In this document: positions 45,952 to 54,341 of the stretch, piece after piece
How the letters are laid out: each line of letters starts with the position of its first letter
Position numbering within the stretch: the first letter of the stretch is position 1
Source of the DNA: Schumannella sp. 10F1B-5-1
Lineage (GTDB): Bacteria; Actinomycetota; Actinomycetes; Actinomycetales; Microbacteriaceae
Reading direction: 5' to 3'
NCBI RefSeq assembly: GCF_006517535.1
Contig: NZ_VHQH01000002.1
Coordinates: 186,001-250,000 of the forward strand
DNA length: 64,000 nt
Position numbers and translations under genes: made by a program
The notes under the pieces: generated by a model
Told to the model about the DNA's origin: nothing
The model's input: only the letters and a program-made list of their open reading frames with translations
The model's database searches: none

Positions 45952-46055
45952 TGAGGGGTCGCAAGGGCCCCGGCGCGAGCCGGAATCGGCGCGTTCGCGG
46001 GACCTTTGCGACCCCTCAGGCAAGGAGAAGTCGGCGGGGCGTTTGCGACCCCTCA
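45952..46055. repeat. GAGGGGTCGCAA palindromic element plus extra half copy
   Basis: TGAGGGGTCGCAAGGGCCCC at 45952-45971 pairs imperfectly with GGGACCTTTGCGACCCCTCA ending at 46018. A further right arm, GGGGCGTTTGCGACCCCTCA, ends about 46055. The same arm sequence occurs inside crtYf. Confidence 0.8.
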
Positions 46056-46102
46056 GTCACGGAGAACGGGGGGCGAGGGGCGGCGCGGGGAACTCAGGGC
46101 GG

Positions 46103-47197
46103 TCAGCTCGCGAGCTCGTAGCCGAAGGCGGCGGCGACGCCCGCGTTCGTGACGCGGCCGGCGTGCGTGTTGAGGCCGAGGGCGAGCGCCGGGTCGGCGG
46201 CCAGCGCATCCACGGGGCCCTTGTCGGCGAGCGCGACCAGGTAGGGCAGCGTCGCGTTCGTCAGCGCGCGGGTCGAGGTCTCGGGCACGGCGCCGGGCAT
46301 GTTCGCGACGCAGTAGTAGAGCGCGTCGTGCACCGCGAAGGTCGGGTCGTCGTGCGTCGTCGGGTGCGAGCCCTCGAAGCAGCCGCCCTGGTCGATCGCG
46401 ATGTCGACGAGCACCGCGCCGGGCTTCATGGTGGCGACCATGGCATCCGTCACGAGCTTCGGCGCCGCCGCGCCGGGGATCAGCACCGAGCCGATCACGA
46501 GATCGGCGGCGGCGACCTGCTCGGCGATCTCGAGGCGGCTGGATGCGCGGGTCTGCAGCTTCGGGTACTGCTTCTCGAGCTGGCGCAGGCGCGGCAGCGA
46601 GAGGTCGATCACGGTGACGTCGGCGCCGAGCCCGAGCGCGTTCGCGGCGGCGTGCTCGCCGGCGACGCCGCCGCCGATCACGACGACCTTGGCCTTCGGG
46701 GTTCCGGGCACGCCGCCGAGCAGGGTGCCGCGTCCGCCGGCGGCCTTCAGCAGCGTGGCCGCGCCGACGACGATCGAGAGGCGGCCGGCGACCTCGCTCA
46801 TGGGCGAGAGCAGCGGCAGGCTGCGGTCGGGCAGCTGCACGGTCTCGTAGGCGATCGCGGTCGTGCCGGCGGCGAGCAGCGCATCCGTCAGCGGCTTGTC
46901 GGCGGCGAGGTGCAGGTAGGTGAAGAGGGTGAGGTCTCTGCGCAGGTGGCCGTACTCGGCGGCGATCGGCTCCTTGACCTTGACGACCAGCTCCGATCCC
47001 GACCACAGCTCGTCGGCGGTGGCGACCAGCTCGGCGCCGGCCGCGGCGAAGGCCTCGTCGGTGATGCCCGAGCCGAGTCCGGCGCCCGCCTGCACGCGCA
47101 CCGTGTGCCCACGGTGCACGAGGGCGTCGACGCCCGCCGGGGTGATGGCGACGCGGTTCTCGTTGTTCTTGATCTCGGTGGGGATGCCGATCCGCAT
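46103..47197 (-). CDS. ald: Alanine dehydrogenase
   Basis: A 364-residue NAD-dependent dehydrogenase: MRIGIPTEIKNNENRVAITPAGV (family start), the substrate-side Lys in VVKVKEP, YLHLAADKPLT, nucleotide-binding VVVIGGGVAGEHAAANALGLGADVTVIDL, and DIAIDQGGCFEGSHPTTHDDPTF. It interconverts L-alanine and pyruvate plus ammonia. Divergent from an Lrp/AsnC regulator 123 bp away, the usual arrangement for ald control in actinobacteria. Confidence 0.95.
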   Translation of the reverse strand: MRIGIPTEIKNNENRVAITPAGVDALVHRGHTVRVQAGAGLGSGITDEAFAAAGAELVATADELWSGSELVVKVKEPIAAEYGHLRRDLTLFTYLHLAADKPLTDALLAAGTTAIAYETVQLPDRSLPLLSPMSEVAGRLSIVVGAATLLKAAGGRGTLLGGVPGTPKAKVVVIGGGVAGEHAAANALGLGADVTVIDLSLPRLRQLEKQYPKLQTRASSRLEIAEQVAAADLVIGSVLIPGAAAPKLVTDAMVATMKPGAVLVDIAIDQGGCFEGSHPTTHDDPTFAVHDALYYCVANMPGAVPETSTRALTNATLPYLVALADKGPVDALAADPALALGLNTHAGRVTNAGVAAAFGYELAS

Positions 47198-47320
47198 GGC
47201 TGCTCCTGACGACGACGTGGGCGGAGGACGAGGTGCGGCCAGCGTGACAGCGGTTCGTTACAACGGCGTGACGAGCGCAGAAGATTCGGCACGGCCGCGC
47301 CCGGGGGTAGATTCGGGCGC

Positions 47321-47866
47321 ATGACGTCGACGAATCGGGATGCGCCGCCGAAGGATCTTCGCCAGGACTCTCGTCCCGTCCCCCGCCCCGATCTCCGCCC
47401 CGCCGAGCTGGATGACACCGATCGCGAGATGGTGCGCATCCTGACCGCTCAGGGACGCATCACGAACGCCGAGCTCGCGGCCGCCCTTGGCATCGCGCCG
47501 TCGACGACCCACGCCCGGCTGCGCTCTCTCGTCGAGCGGGGTGTCGTGACCGGTTTCCACGCCAGCGTCGACCAGCGCCGACTCGGTCGCGGCCTGCAGG
47601 CGATGATCGGCGTGACGCTGCGTCCGGGGTCGCGGCAGGAGAGCATCACCGCCTTCGCCGAGGAGGTACGGCGGCTGCCGCAGGTGCTGCAGCTGTTCTT
47701 CCTCGGCGGCAGCGACGACTTCATGGTGCACATCGCGGTCGCCGACAGCTCGGATGTGCGCGCCTTCGTGGTCGAGCACCTCTCGGCCCAGCAGAGCGTC
47801 GCATCCACCCGCACGAGCCTTGTGTTCGACTACCACCGCAACGGGGTCGCGGCGTCGTTCGCGTGA
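47321..47866 (+). CDS. Lrp/AsnC-family regulator, probable regulator of ald
   Basis: A 181-residue regulator: LDDTDREMVRILTAQGRITNAELAAALGIAPSTTHARLRSLVERGVVTGFHASVD is the Lrp winged-helix region, followed by the RAM ligand-binding/oligomerisation domain (GVTLRPGSRQESITAFAEEV and VLQLFFLGGSDDFMVHIAVADS). Divergence from ald suggests it activates ald in response to alanine, as AldR-type proteins do in mycobacteria; this is inferred from position. TAGATT lies 7 nt before the ATG (leaderless). Confidence 0.9.
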   Translation: MTSTNRDAPPKDLRQDSRPVPRPDLRPAELDDTDREMVRILTAQGRITNAELAAALGIAPSTTHARLRSLVERGVVTGFHASVDQRRLGRGLQAMIGVTLRPGSRQESITAFAEEVRRLPQVLQLFFLGGSDDFMVHIAVADSSDVRAFVVEHLSAQQSVASTRTSLVFDYHRNGVAASFA

Positions 47867-47899
47867 GCCCGGCCCGATCTGCCCGGGAGCCCGGCCGGG

Positions 47900-48436
47900 T
47901 CAGGGGCGCTGGGGGAACACGCCCTGCAGCGCGATGATGAAGTTCAGCGTCAGGTAGGGCGCCAGGTTGCTGTGCGGCTGGCTGCCCCCGGCGATCCCGA
48001 TCGCCGTCGGCGACATCGTGACGGTCGCGCCCGCGCTCGGCGCCGCGTAGCCGCGCTCGATCGCACGACCCGACCGGGCCTCGGCCCAGCCTGCGCCCGC
48101 CGCGCTCGACTGGTCACCCGCCGCCGCGACGCCGCGGGCGGTGTGGCTGTGCGCCGGCATCTCGCTGGCGATCAGGGTCACGCTCTCGCTGCCGCTCTGC
48201 TCGCCCTGCCCGCGATAGGTCAGCCCGGGCCCCTGCCCCACGCCGATCGGCGACACGCCCTGCAGGTTCGGCAGGGCGAAGGTGGTCCTGCCGTCGCCGC
48301 CGTAGGTCGTTCCGAGCAGCGAGAAGAGAGCGGTGTTCTGCGCGATCGGCATGAGCTGGCCGTTGCAGAGCGCCCAGCCGCGCGGGGCGAAGTTGAAGCC
48401 GACAGCGATGATCTCGCCGACGAAGGGCTCGTCCAT
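47900..48436 (-). CDS. Tail-collar domain protein (microcystin-dependent protein type), third of three
   Basis: A 178-residue protein. N-terminal collar domain: GEIIAVGFNFAPRGWALCNGQLMPIAQNTALFSLLGTTYGGDGRTTFALPNLQG. The C-terminal part ends GGSQPHSNLAPYLTLNFIIALQGVFP, shared with the two genes upstream. In phage the fold caps short tail fibres; bacterial microcystin-dependent-protein relatives are of unknown function. It lies 9 bp after the previous paralogue, in the same operon. The middle (about 95-145) is variable and Ala/Gly-rich. No signal peptide. Confidence 0.85.
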   Translation of the reverse strand: MDEPFVGEIIAVGFNFAPRGWALCNGQLMPIAQNTALFSLLGTTYGGDGRTTFALPNLQGVSPIGVGQGPGLTYRGQGEQSGSESVTLIASEMPAHSHTARGVAAAGDQSSAAGAGWAEARSGRAIERGYAAPSAGATVTMSPTAIGIAGGSQPHSNLAPYLTLNFIIALQGVFPQRP

Positions 48437-48445
48437 GTCGGGCTC

Positions 48446-48958
48446 CTAGCTCCGGCTCGGGAAGATGCCGGTCAGGCTGATGATGGCGTTCAGCGTGAGC
48501 GTCGGCGGGCGGTTCTCGTGCGGCTGGTTGCCGCCGGTGTTGTCGATCGACGCCCCGTGCATCACGGCGGCGGTGCCGTCGCTCGCGTAGGCGATCTTGG
48601 GCGGCGCGGCCCAGAGCGCGTTCTGCGGCGAGGTCGCGGTTCCGTTCGCGGTGCTGGCGAGCGCCGCGTGGGTGTGGGCCGGCAGCTGCGACGCGAGCAG
48701 CGTGACCGATTCGGTGCCGGCGGTCTGGCCGACGCCGTAGTGGCTGCCCGTGAGGCTGGTCCCCTGGTGGTTCGGGATGCGCCCGCGCAGGTCGGGCAGG
48801 GCGAAGTTCTGGATGCCGTTGCCGCCATACTGGGTGCCGAGCAGCGAGAACAGGGCCTGGTTCTGCGCGATCGACAGCAGCTGGCCGTTGCAGAAAGCCC
48901 AGTTCTTGGGGGCGAAGGCGTAGGCGCCGAAGCGGATCTCGCCGAGGAAGGGGTTCAT
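48446..48958 (-). CDS. Tail-collar domain protein, second of three
   Basis: A 170-residue paralogue of its neighbours: FLGEIRFGAYAFAPKNWAFCNGQLLSIAQNQALFSLLGTQYGGNGIQNFALPDLRGRIPNHQG, then a variable middle and GGNQPHENRPPTLTLNAIISLTGIFP. The constant CNGQL, GT-x-YGG, F-x-LPDLRGR and QPH motifs define the family. Spacing of 9-10 bp on both sides indicates one transcript. No export signal. Confidence 0.85.
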   Translation of the reverse strand: MNPFLGEIRFGAYAFAPKNWAFCNGQLLSIAQNQALFSLLGTQYGGNGIQNFALPDLRGRIPNHQGTSLTGSHYGVGQTAGTESVTLLASQLPAHTHAALASTANGTATSPQNALWAAPPKIAYASDGTAAVMHGASIDNTGGNQPHENRPPTLTLNAIISLTGIFPSRS

Positions 48959-48967
48959 CGCTGTCTC

Positions 48968-49486
48968 CTAGCCCTGTGCGGGGAAGAGGCCCTGCGTGGC
49001 GATGCAGAAGCGGATGCCGAGGTAGGGGGTCATGTTGTCGTGGGGCTGGCTGCCGCCGGCGGGCTGCACGGCCTGCGGCGCCATCGGCACGGTCGGCGCG
49101 GTGCTCGAGAACGGGGTCTCGGCGCGGCTGACCCAGCGGCGCCCCGCCGGGGTCGCCGAGCTCGGGGCGCCCTCGGTGGCCGTGACGGGGTGGTTGTGCG
49201 ACGGCATCTGGGATGCCAGCAGCGTGACCGACTCGACGCCGGTGGTCTGACCGATCGCGTAGGTCGAGAGCCCGGGTCCGGTGCCCTGATGCACGGGGAT
49301 GCGTCCGCGCAGGTCGGGCACGGCGAAGGTGTTCACGCCGTCCCCGCCGTAGGTGGTGCCGATCAGCGTGAAGAGCGTCTGGTTCTCGATGATGGAGACC
49401 AGCTGGCCGTTGCACTCGAGGTAGCCGAGGGGGGCGAAGCTGCCGGCGAACATCATCACGTCGCCGATGTAGGGCTCTGCGCTCAT
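48968..49486 (-). CDS. Tail-collar domain protein, first of three
   Basis: A 172-residue paralogue: YIGDVMMFAGSFAPLGYLECNGQLVSIIENQTLFTLIGTTYGGDGVNTFAVPDLRGRIPVHQGTG, then a variable stretch with SRAETPFSSTAPTVPM and the terminal GGSQPHDNMTPYLGIRFCIATQGLFP. It is 10 bp downstream of the Tat-exported protein gene. No capsid, baseplate, portal or lysis genes are near, so a prophage is unlikely. Confidence 0.85.
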   Translation of the reverse strand: MSAEPYIGDVMMFAGSFAPLGYLECNGQLVSIIENQTLFTLIGTTYGGDGVNTFAVPDLRGRIPVHQGTGPGLSTYAIGQTTGVESVTLLASQMPSHNHPVTATEGAPSSATPAGRRWVSRAETPFSSTAPTVPMAPQAVQPAGGSQPHDNMTPYLGIRFCIATQGLFPAQG

Positions 49487-49496
49487 CCGCTCCTCC

Positions 49497-49973
49497 TCAG
49501 ATCCGGTTCACGACGGCCTGCGCGCGGCGGTCGCCGGCGGGGCCGATCGGGGTGAGCAGGAAGCCGCTGAGCGGGGCGCCGTCGTGGCCGAGCTCCCAGA
49601 TGCCCTCGACGAAGTCGTCGCCGGCGCGGAAGTGCAGGGCGAACCGGTTCTCGTCTCCGGCGGGCGCGCCGGCGACATCCACGACCTCGTCGAGCACGAG
49701 CGAGCTGACCGCCTCGTCGGGGCCGAAGGCGCTGATGGGCCGGCCCACGAGCGGCGTGAAGTCGCTGCGCACGGCGGCGCGCAGCTCGGCGAAGTCGGTG
49801 GTGGATGCGGCGGTCGCGGCGGGGCGGACGGCGGCCGAGGCCGCGGCGGTGCTCGCGCTCGCGGCGTGCGGTCCGGCGGCGGCGCTGGCCGCGGTCGTCC
49901 CGGCGACCGCGCCGATCGCGGCGACGGCGGCGGCACCCGCGCCGGCGACGGCGGTGCGACGGGTCAGCTGCAT
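49497..49973 (-). CDS. Secreted protein with Tat signal, operon partner of the tail-collar proteins
   Basis: A 158-residue protein. The N-terminus has a twin-arginine motif (LTRRTAVAG), an Ala-rich hydrophobic stretch, and an Ala/Ser/Thr linker to about residue 58. The folded part starts TTDFAELRAAVRSDFTPLVGRPISAF and runs through ENRFALHFRAGDDFVEGIWELGHDGAPLSGFLLTPIG. This compact domain resembles the DUF6916-type domain often found beside tail-collar genes; identification is tentative. First gene of the four-gene operon, divergent from the giant surface protein. Confidence 0.75.
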   Translation of the reverse strand: MQLTRRTAVAGAGAAAVAAIGAVAGTTAASAAAGPHAASASTAAASAAVRPAATAASTTDFAELRAAVRSDFTPLVGRPISAFGPDEAVSSLVLDEVVDVAGAPAGDENRFALHFRAGDDFVEGIWELGHDGAPLSGFLLTPIGPAGDRRAQAVVNRI

Positions 49974-50221
49974 GGATGCTCCGGGTGAGATGGGGTCGGC
50001 GGCAGGGCCGCGTGCGCGATCCGCGCGCTCAGCATAGGGGCGCGGTGCCGCCCGACGGACCCCCTCGGCGACCCCCCGAACTGGGCACCGCCAGACCGTC
50101 GCCGTCAGCGCATCCGCCGCGATATCTTCCGGTGCGCGCGTGTCACGTGCCGTGACGGCTCTGCCGTCGCGGCCCGCCCCGAAGCTCCGACCGCGCCCGT
50201 GACGAGAGGGCCGCGCGGCCG

Positions 50222-53200
50222 ATGACGAGCACCATCCCGACCCCGGTCGCCGACACCGCCCCGGTGCGCACGGCCGCCCGTCGCATCCGCCTCGTGGCCG
50301 CGAGTCTCGCGGTGCTGCTCGCCGGGGCCGGCCTCGCCGCCGTGCCGGCCGGCGCCGCGTTCGCGGCCGGCACGATCACGGTGACCACGAACGTCGACGC
50401 CGACACGAACGGCGCCTGCACGAACCCCAACGTCACGACCGTCGCGACCCCGGTGACCCTGCGCAACGCCCTCTGCGTCGCCGGCAACCAGGCCGGATCG
50501 ACGACCGTGAGCGTGCCGCGCGACACCTACACGCTGAGCGCCTCGTTCGGTGAGCTCGCCTTCGGCGCCGTCTCCGGCGCCAAGATCACCGTCGTCGGCG
50601 CGGGGGCCGCGCTTCCCGGCGGCCCGGGCACCGCAATCGTCGGCGACGGTCAGCACCGCGTCATGAACATCGACCCGCAGACGATCGGCGGCGTCGACGT
50701 CACGCTGCGCGGCCTGACCGTGCGCGGCGGCGTGGACGACCGGGCACAGCCCGGCATGGGGGGCTCGGGCGGGTTCGGCGGCGCCGGCATCATCGCGGGG
50801 TCCGGCTACTCCTCGACGGCCGACTCGCTGACGCTCGACTCCGTCTTCGTCATGAACAACGCGGTGCGCGCCAGCACTTCCGGTGGCTGGAACTCGGGCG
50901 GCGGCGGCATCCAGTTCGTCGGAGGGTCGCTCACTTTGACCGACTCGAAGATCCTCAACAACTCCTCGGCGGCCGGATCCGGCGGCGGCGTCTACTACGA
51001 GGCCGCGCCCGGTCTCGCGGGGCAGAAGCTCACGATCACCAACGGCGACATCGCCAACAACCAGGTGACCGACGCCACCACCTTCCCCGCCGACGGCGGC
51101 GGCCTCTCGGTGTCGGGCTCCGCCCCGAGCAGCACGATCGCCGGCACGAACTTCGTCGGGAACGCGATCAGCGCGACCGGCACCGGTGCGGTGCGCGGCA
51201 GCGCGCTCGCCTACGCGGGCGGCACTCACACGCTGACGGGCATCCTCTCCCTGAGCAACGCGGTCTCGGCCGGCGGTCAGATCTCGGCGGATGCGGGTGC
51301 CCGGGTGACCGCGCGCTGGAACGACATCGAGACCGTCGACACGAGCGGCTTCCTCGTGTCGGCCACGAACGGCGCCAGCGTCGACGCGGCCTACAACTGG
51401 TGGGGATGCGCGACCGCCCCCGGTTCGACCGGCTGCGGGTCGGCCGTGACCGCCGGCGTGACGGTGCTGCCCTCGCTGCGGCTGAACCTCGACGCCGCCC
51501 CCGCGACCGTGGGCGCGCCCGGCGACACCTCGCGACTCACGGCGACCTTCCGCCGCGACTCGACCGGTGCCGCTGTCGACTCGGCGAGCCTGACCCGCTT
51601 CTCGTCGACCGTGTCGTTCTCGCGCACCGCCGGCGGTCAGCTGTCGGCGTCGAGCGTGCCCATGAGCCTCGGCGAGGCGTCCACCACCTTCACGACGCCC
51701 AGCACCGCGGGCCGATCGACCATCACGGCGGCCTACAACGCGGTGCAGGTGACCGTCGACGTGATCGCCGCGCAGGCGCCTGCCTTCACGAGCGCGAGCA
51801 CGGTCGGCTTCACGTTCGGCACCGCGGGCTCGTTCACGATCACGACGTCGGGCTACCCCGCCGCCGAGATCACGCGCACCGCCGGCACGCTGCCCGCCGG
51901 GCTGACGTTCATCGACAACGGCGACGGCACGGCGACCCTGGCCGGAACGCCGACCGCCGCATCCACCTCGACCCTGTCGCTGAAGGCCGACAACGGCGCG
52001 AGCAGCTCGGCCACGCAGCAGCTCGTCGTGACCGTGAGGCAGGCGCCCGCGATCACGAGCGGCGCGACGGCCACCTTCACGGCCGGCACGGCGGAATCGT
52101 TCACCGTCACCACGAGCGGGAGCCCGGCCCCGAGCCTCGCGCGCTCGGGCGCGCTGCCCAGCGGGGTGACGTTCACCGACAACGGCGACGGCACCGCCAC
52201 GATCGCGGGCACCCCGGCCGCCTCGGCGGGCGGCAGCTACCCGCTCACGATCACCGCGTCGAACGACGTCAACCCGAGCGCCACGCAGCCGTTCACGCTC
52301 ACCGTGAACGCGGCGCCGCGCTTCACCAGCTCCGACAGCGCCGCCGCGCGCGTCGGCACGGCGGCCTCGATCGCCGTCACCACGACGGGCGGCTACCCGA
52401 CGCCGACGACGCTGACCGAGAGCGGCGCGCTGCCCGCGGGCGTCACCTTCGTCGACCAGGGGTCGGGCAGCGCGACGATCAGCGGCACGCCCGCCGCGGT
52501 CGCCGGCGGCGTCTACACCCTCGTCATCACGGCGAAGGCCGGATCGCTCACGACCACGCAGACCCTGACTCTGACGGTCGGCGAGGCGCCGGTCGTGACG
52601 ACGAACCCGGTCTCGCGCTCGACCACGGGCGGCTCGTCGGTCGCGTTCACGGCGGCGGGCAGCGGATACCCCGAGCCGAGCATCCAGTGGCAGAAGCGCG
52701 ACGGGGGCAGCTGGAGCGACCTCGACGGCGAGACCGACGCGACGCTGAGCTTCACCGCGACGGCGGAGGACGACGGCACGGCCTACCGTGCCGTGTTCAC
52801 GAACACCCACGGCTCGGCAACGACCACCGCCGCCGAGCTCGCGGTCGGCGCCGGACCGGCGATCACGAGCGACGCCACCGCGACGATCTCGGGCGACGGC
52901 GGCAGCCAGACCGTCGAGATCCGCGCGAGCGGCGAGCCCGTGCCCGCGATCAGCGTGGTGAGCGGCGGGGTCCCCGGCATGAACTTCGCCGACGCCGGCG
53001 ACGGCACCGCGACCCTGACCGGAGCACCGACCTCGTCGGGCGTCTTCACGGTCGACCTCGCCGCGACGAACGAGCACGGCACCGGCGAGCAGACGCTCAC
53101 CGTCACCGTGAACCAGTCGACCGAGATCGGCTCGCCGAGCACGGCCGACTTCACGGCCGGCATCGCGGGCAGCTTCACGATCACGACCGCGGGCGGCTAC

Positions 53201-54172
53201 CCGACTCCGCCGACGATCGAGCTCGACGGCGATCTGCCCGACGGGCTGGGCTTCGTCGACGACGGCGACGGAACCGCGCGCATCTTCGGCACGGCCTCGG
53301 CCGGCACCGGCGGCGCGAGCACCGTGGATGTCGTCGCCACCACCGCGGCCGGACACGTCACGCGCCAGACGATCACCGTCGTCGTGGGCGAGGCGCCGGT
53401 GATCACCGGACCCGCGCGCGTGACCGCGACCACGGGCGTGCCGTTCAGCGCGACCGTCACCACGGCGCACGCCTATCCGCTGCCCGTGACGCTCGCCGTC
53501 GTCGGCGCGCTGCCCGCCGGTGTGACGTTCGTCGACGAGGGTGACGGCACGGGAACGCTCTCCGGCGCCGCGACCGCCGCGCAGGATGCCACGATCACGA
53601 TCGAGGCGAGCAACACCGCCGGATCGATCACGGCCGACGTGATGCTGACGGTCGACGACGCGGCGGTCATCCCGCTGCCGCTGATCCTGCCGACGACCTT
53701 CGACGGTCCGCTCGACGGCGTGCCCGCCGAGCTGCGCCGCAGCCAGAGCTTCACGGTCGCCGGCTCGGGCTTCGCACCCGGCGCTCCGGTCACGCTCGGC
53801 ATCTACTCGACGCCGACCACCCTCGCGACGGTCTACGCCGACGGCGCGGGAGCGTTCTCGCAGGCGCTGACCGTGCCGGCCGACTTCGCCGCGGGCGGGC
53901 ACACGGTCGTCGCGACCGGCGTGGGCGCCGACGGCACCACCCGCACGCTCGGCTCGGCGACCACGGTCGTCGTGCCGGCGGATGCGGGCGGCGGCTCGGG
54001 CGGGTCGGGTGGCTCGGGTTCCGGCGGCTCGGGATCGGTGGCGTCCGGGTCGGGCGCGGAGTCGTCGCTCGCGGCGACCGGCGTGGGCGAGGGCTGGATG
54101 CTCGCCGCCGCGCTGGCCCTGCTGGCCCTGCTCGCCGGCATCCGCCTGGTGCTGCGCCGCCGCGCGGCCTGA
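50222..54172 (+). CDS. Giant surface protein: beta-helix, Ig-like repeats, LAATG sorting signal
   Basis: A 1316-residue exported protein. Signal peptide about 1-48. Residues about 50-420 form a right-handed beta-helix-like region (GGGGIQFVGGSLTLTDSKILNNSS, and NWWGC near its end, as in adhesins and polysaccharide-active proteins). From about 519 come six putative-Ig (He_PIG-like) repeats of about 90 residues marked ALPAGVTFxDxGDGTATxxGTP, with a conventional Ig domain at about 794-873, and a further beta domain (about 1146-1250). A Gly/Ser linker leads to LAATG (about 1283), a hydrophobic helix and RRRAA, a sortase (class E, LAxTG-type) anchoring signal. Probable adhesin or scaffold. Confidence 0.85.
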   Translation: MTSTIPTPVADTAPVRTAARRIRLVAASLAVLLAGAGLAAVPAGAAFAAGTITVTTNVDADTNGACTNPNVTTVATPVTLRNALCVAGNQAGSTTVSVPRDTYTLSASFGELAFGAVSGAKITVVGAGAALPGGPGTAIVGDGQHRVMNIDPQTIGGVDVTLRGLTVRGGVDDRAQPGMGGSGGFGGAGIIAGSGYSSTADSLTLDSVFVMNNAVRASTSGGWNSGGGGIQFVGGSLTLTDSKILNNSSAAGSGGGVYYEAAPGLAGQKLTITNGDIANNQVTDATTFPADGGGLSVSGSAPSSTIAGTNFVGNAISATGTGAVRGSALAYAGGTHTLTGILSLSNAVSAGGQISADAGARVTARWNDIETVDTSGFLVSATNGASVDAAYNWWGCATAPGSTGCGSAVTAGVTVLPSLRLNLDAAPATVGAPGDTSRLTATFRRDSTGAAVDSASLTRFSSTVSFSRTAGGQLSASSVPMSLGEASTTFTTPSTAGRSTITAAYNAVQVTVDVIAAQAPAFTSASTVGFTFGTAGSFTITTSGYPAAEITRTAGTLPAGLTFIDNGDGTATLAGTPTAASTSTLSLKADNGASSSATQQLVVTVRQAPAITSGATATFTAGTAESFTVTTSGSPAPSLARSGALPSGVTFTDNGDGTATIAGTPAASAGGSYPLTITASNDVNPSATQPFTLTVNAAPRFTSSDSAAARVGTAASIAVTTTGGYPTPTTLTESGALPAGVTFVDQGSGSATISGTPAAVAGGVYTLVITAKAGSLTTTQTLTLTVGEAPVVTTNPVSRSTTGGSSVAFTAAGSGYPEPSIQWQKRDGGSWSDLDGETDATLSFTATAEDDGTAYRAVFTNTHGSATTTAAELAVGAGPAITSDATATISGDGGSQTVEIRASGEPVPAISVVSGGVPGMNFADAGDGTATLTGAPTSSGVFTVDLAATNEHGTGEQTLTVTVNQSTEIGSPSTADFTAGIAGSFTITTAGGYPTPPTIELDGDLPDGLGFVDDGDGTARIFGTASAGTGGASTVDVVATTAAGHVTRQTITVVVGEAPVITGPARVTATTGVPFSATVTTAHAYPLPVTLAVVGALPAGVTFVDEGDGTGTLSGAATAAQDATITIEASNTAGSITADVMLTVDDAAVIPLPLILPTTFDGPLDGVPAELRRSQSFTVAGSGFAPGAPVTLGIYSTPTTLATVYADGAGAFSQALTVPADFAAGGHTVVATGVGADGTTRTLGSATTVVVPADAGGGSGGSGGSGSGGSGSVASGSGAESSLAATGVGEGWMLAAALALLALLAGIRLVLRRRAA

Positions 54173-54205
54173 TCCCTCGGCCGGATCGCGCGGCGATCCT
54201 GGCGT

Positions 54206-54246
54206 CGCCGCACGATCTGGCGCGGCGATACCGAGATCGTGCGGCG
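54206..54246. repeat. 13-bp inverted repeat after the surface-protein gene
   Basis: CGCCGCACGATCT (54206-54218) and AGATCGTGCGGCG (54234-54246) are perfect complements with a 15-nt loop. Confidence 0.75.
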
Positions 54247-54278
54247 CTCGCGCCGACCGGATGCGCGGCTCCCCTGAC

Positions 54279-54318
54279 TCGCGCGGGCGGGTGTGGCTCC
54301 ACACTCCCGCCCGCGCGA
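54279..54318. terminator. Strong GC hairpin between convergent genes
   Basis: TCGCGCGGGCGGG and its complement pair across a short loop that adds TGTGG/CCACA, with a 2-nt bulge. Placed between the convergent surface-protein and LLM genes, it can terminate transcription from both sides. No T-run is present. Confidence 0.65.
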
Positions 54319-54341
54319 CCCTGCGCCAGCCCCGCCCCGCC

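Larger units (their letters stand above)
45578..46102. other. 525-bp non-coding gap filled with palindromic and tandem repeats
   Basis: Between the ends of clpB and ald there is no convincing gene. In order it holds a 27-bp perfect tandem duplication, two CGCAAYTCAGCACG hairpin elements, one full GAGGGGTCGCAAAGG hairpin and one further half copy of the latter. The long reading frames across it have atypical composition. Confidence 0.8.

Noticed and set aside
45761-47209. A 482-codon plus-strand frame across the clpB-ald gap and ald
   Set aside because: Composition is Arg/Gly/Glu/Val-rich with no motif, it starts inside palindromic repeats and lies antisense to a clear alanine dehydrogenase gene.
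47900-49973. Prophage remnant (tail-collar genes)
   Set aside because: No capsid, terminase, portal, integrase, lysis gene or attachment-site repeats are present, and the tRNA-Gly gene is nearly 29 kb away with no repeat copy of its 3' end seen here.
50105-54304. A 1399-codon open frame on the minus strand across the giant surface-protein gene
   Set aside because: It is the antisense shadow of a real GC-rich gene: Arg/Gly/Ala-heavy low-complexity product with no domain, while the plus strand gives a signal peptide, repeats and a sorting signal.
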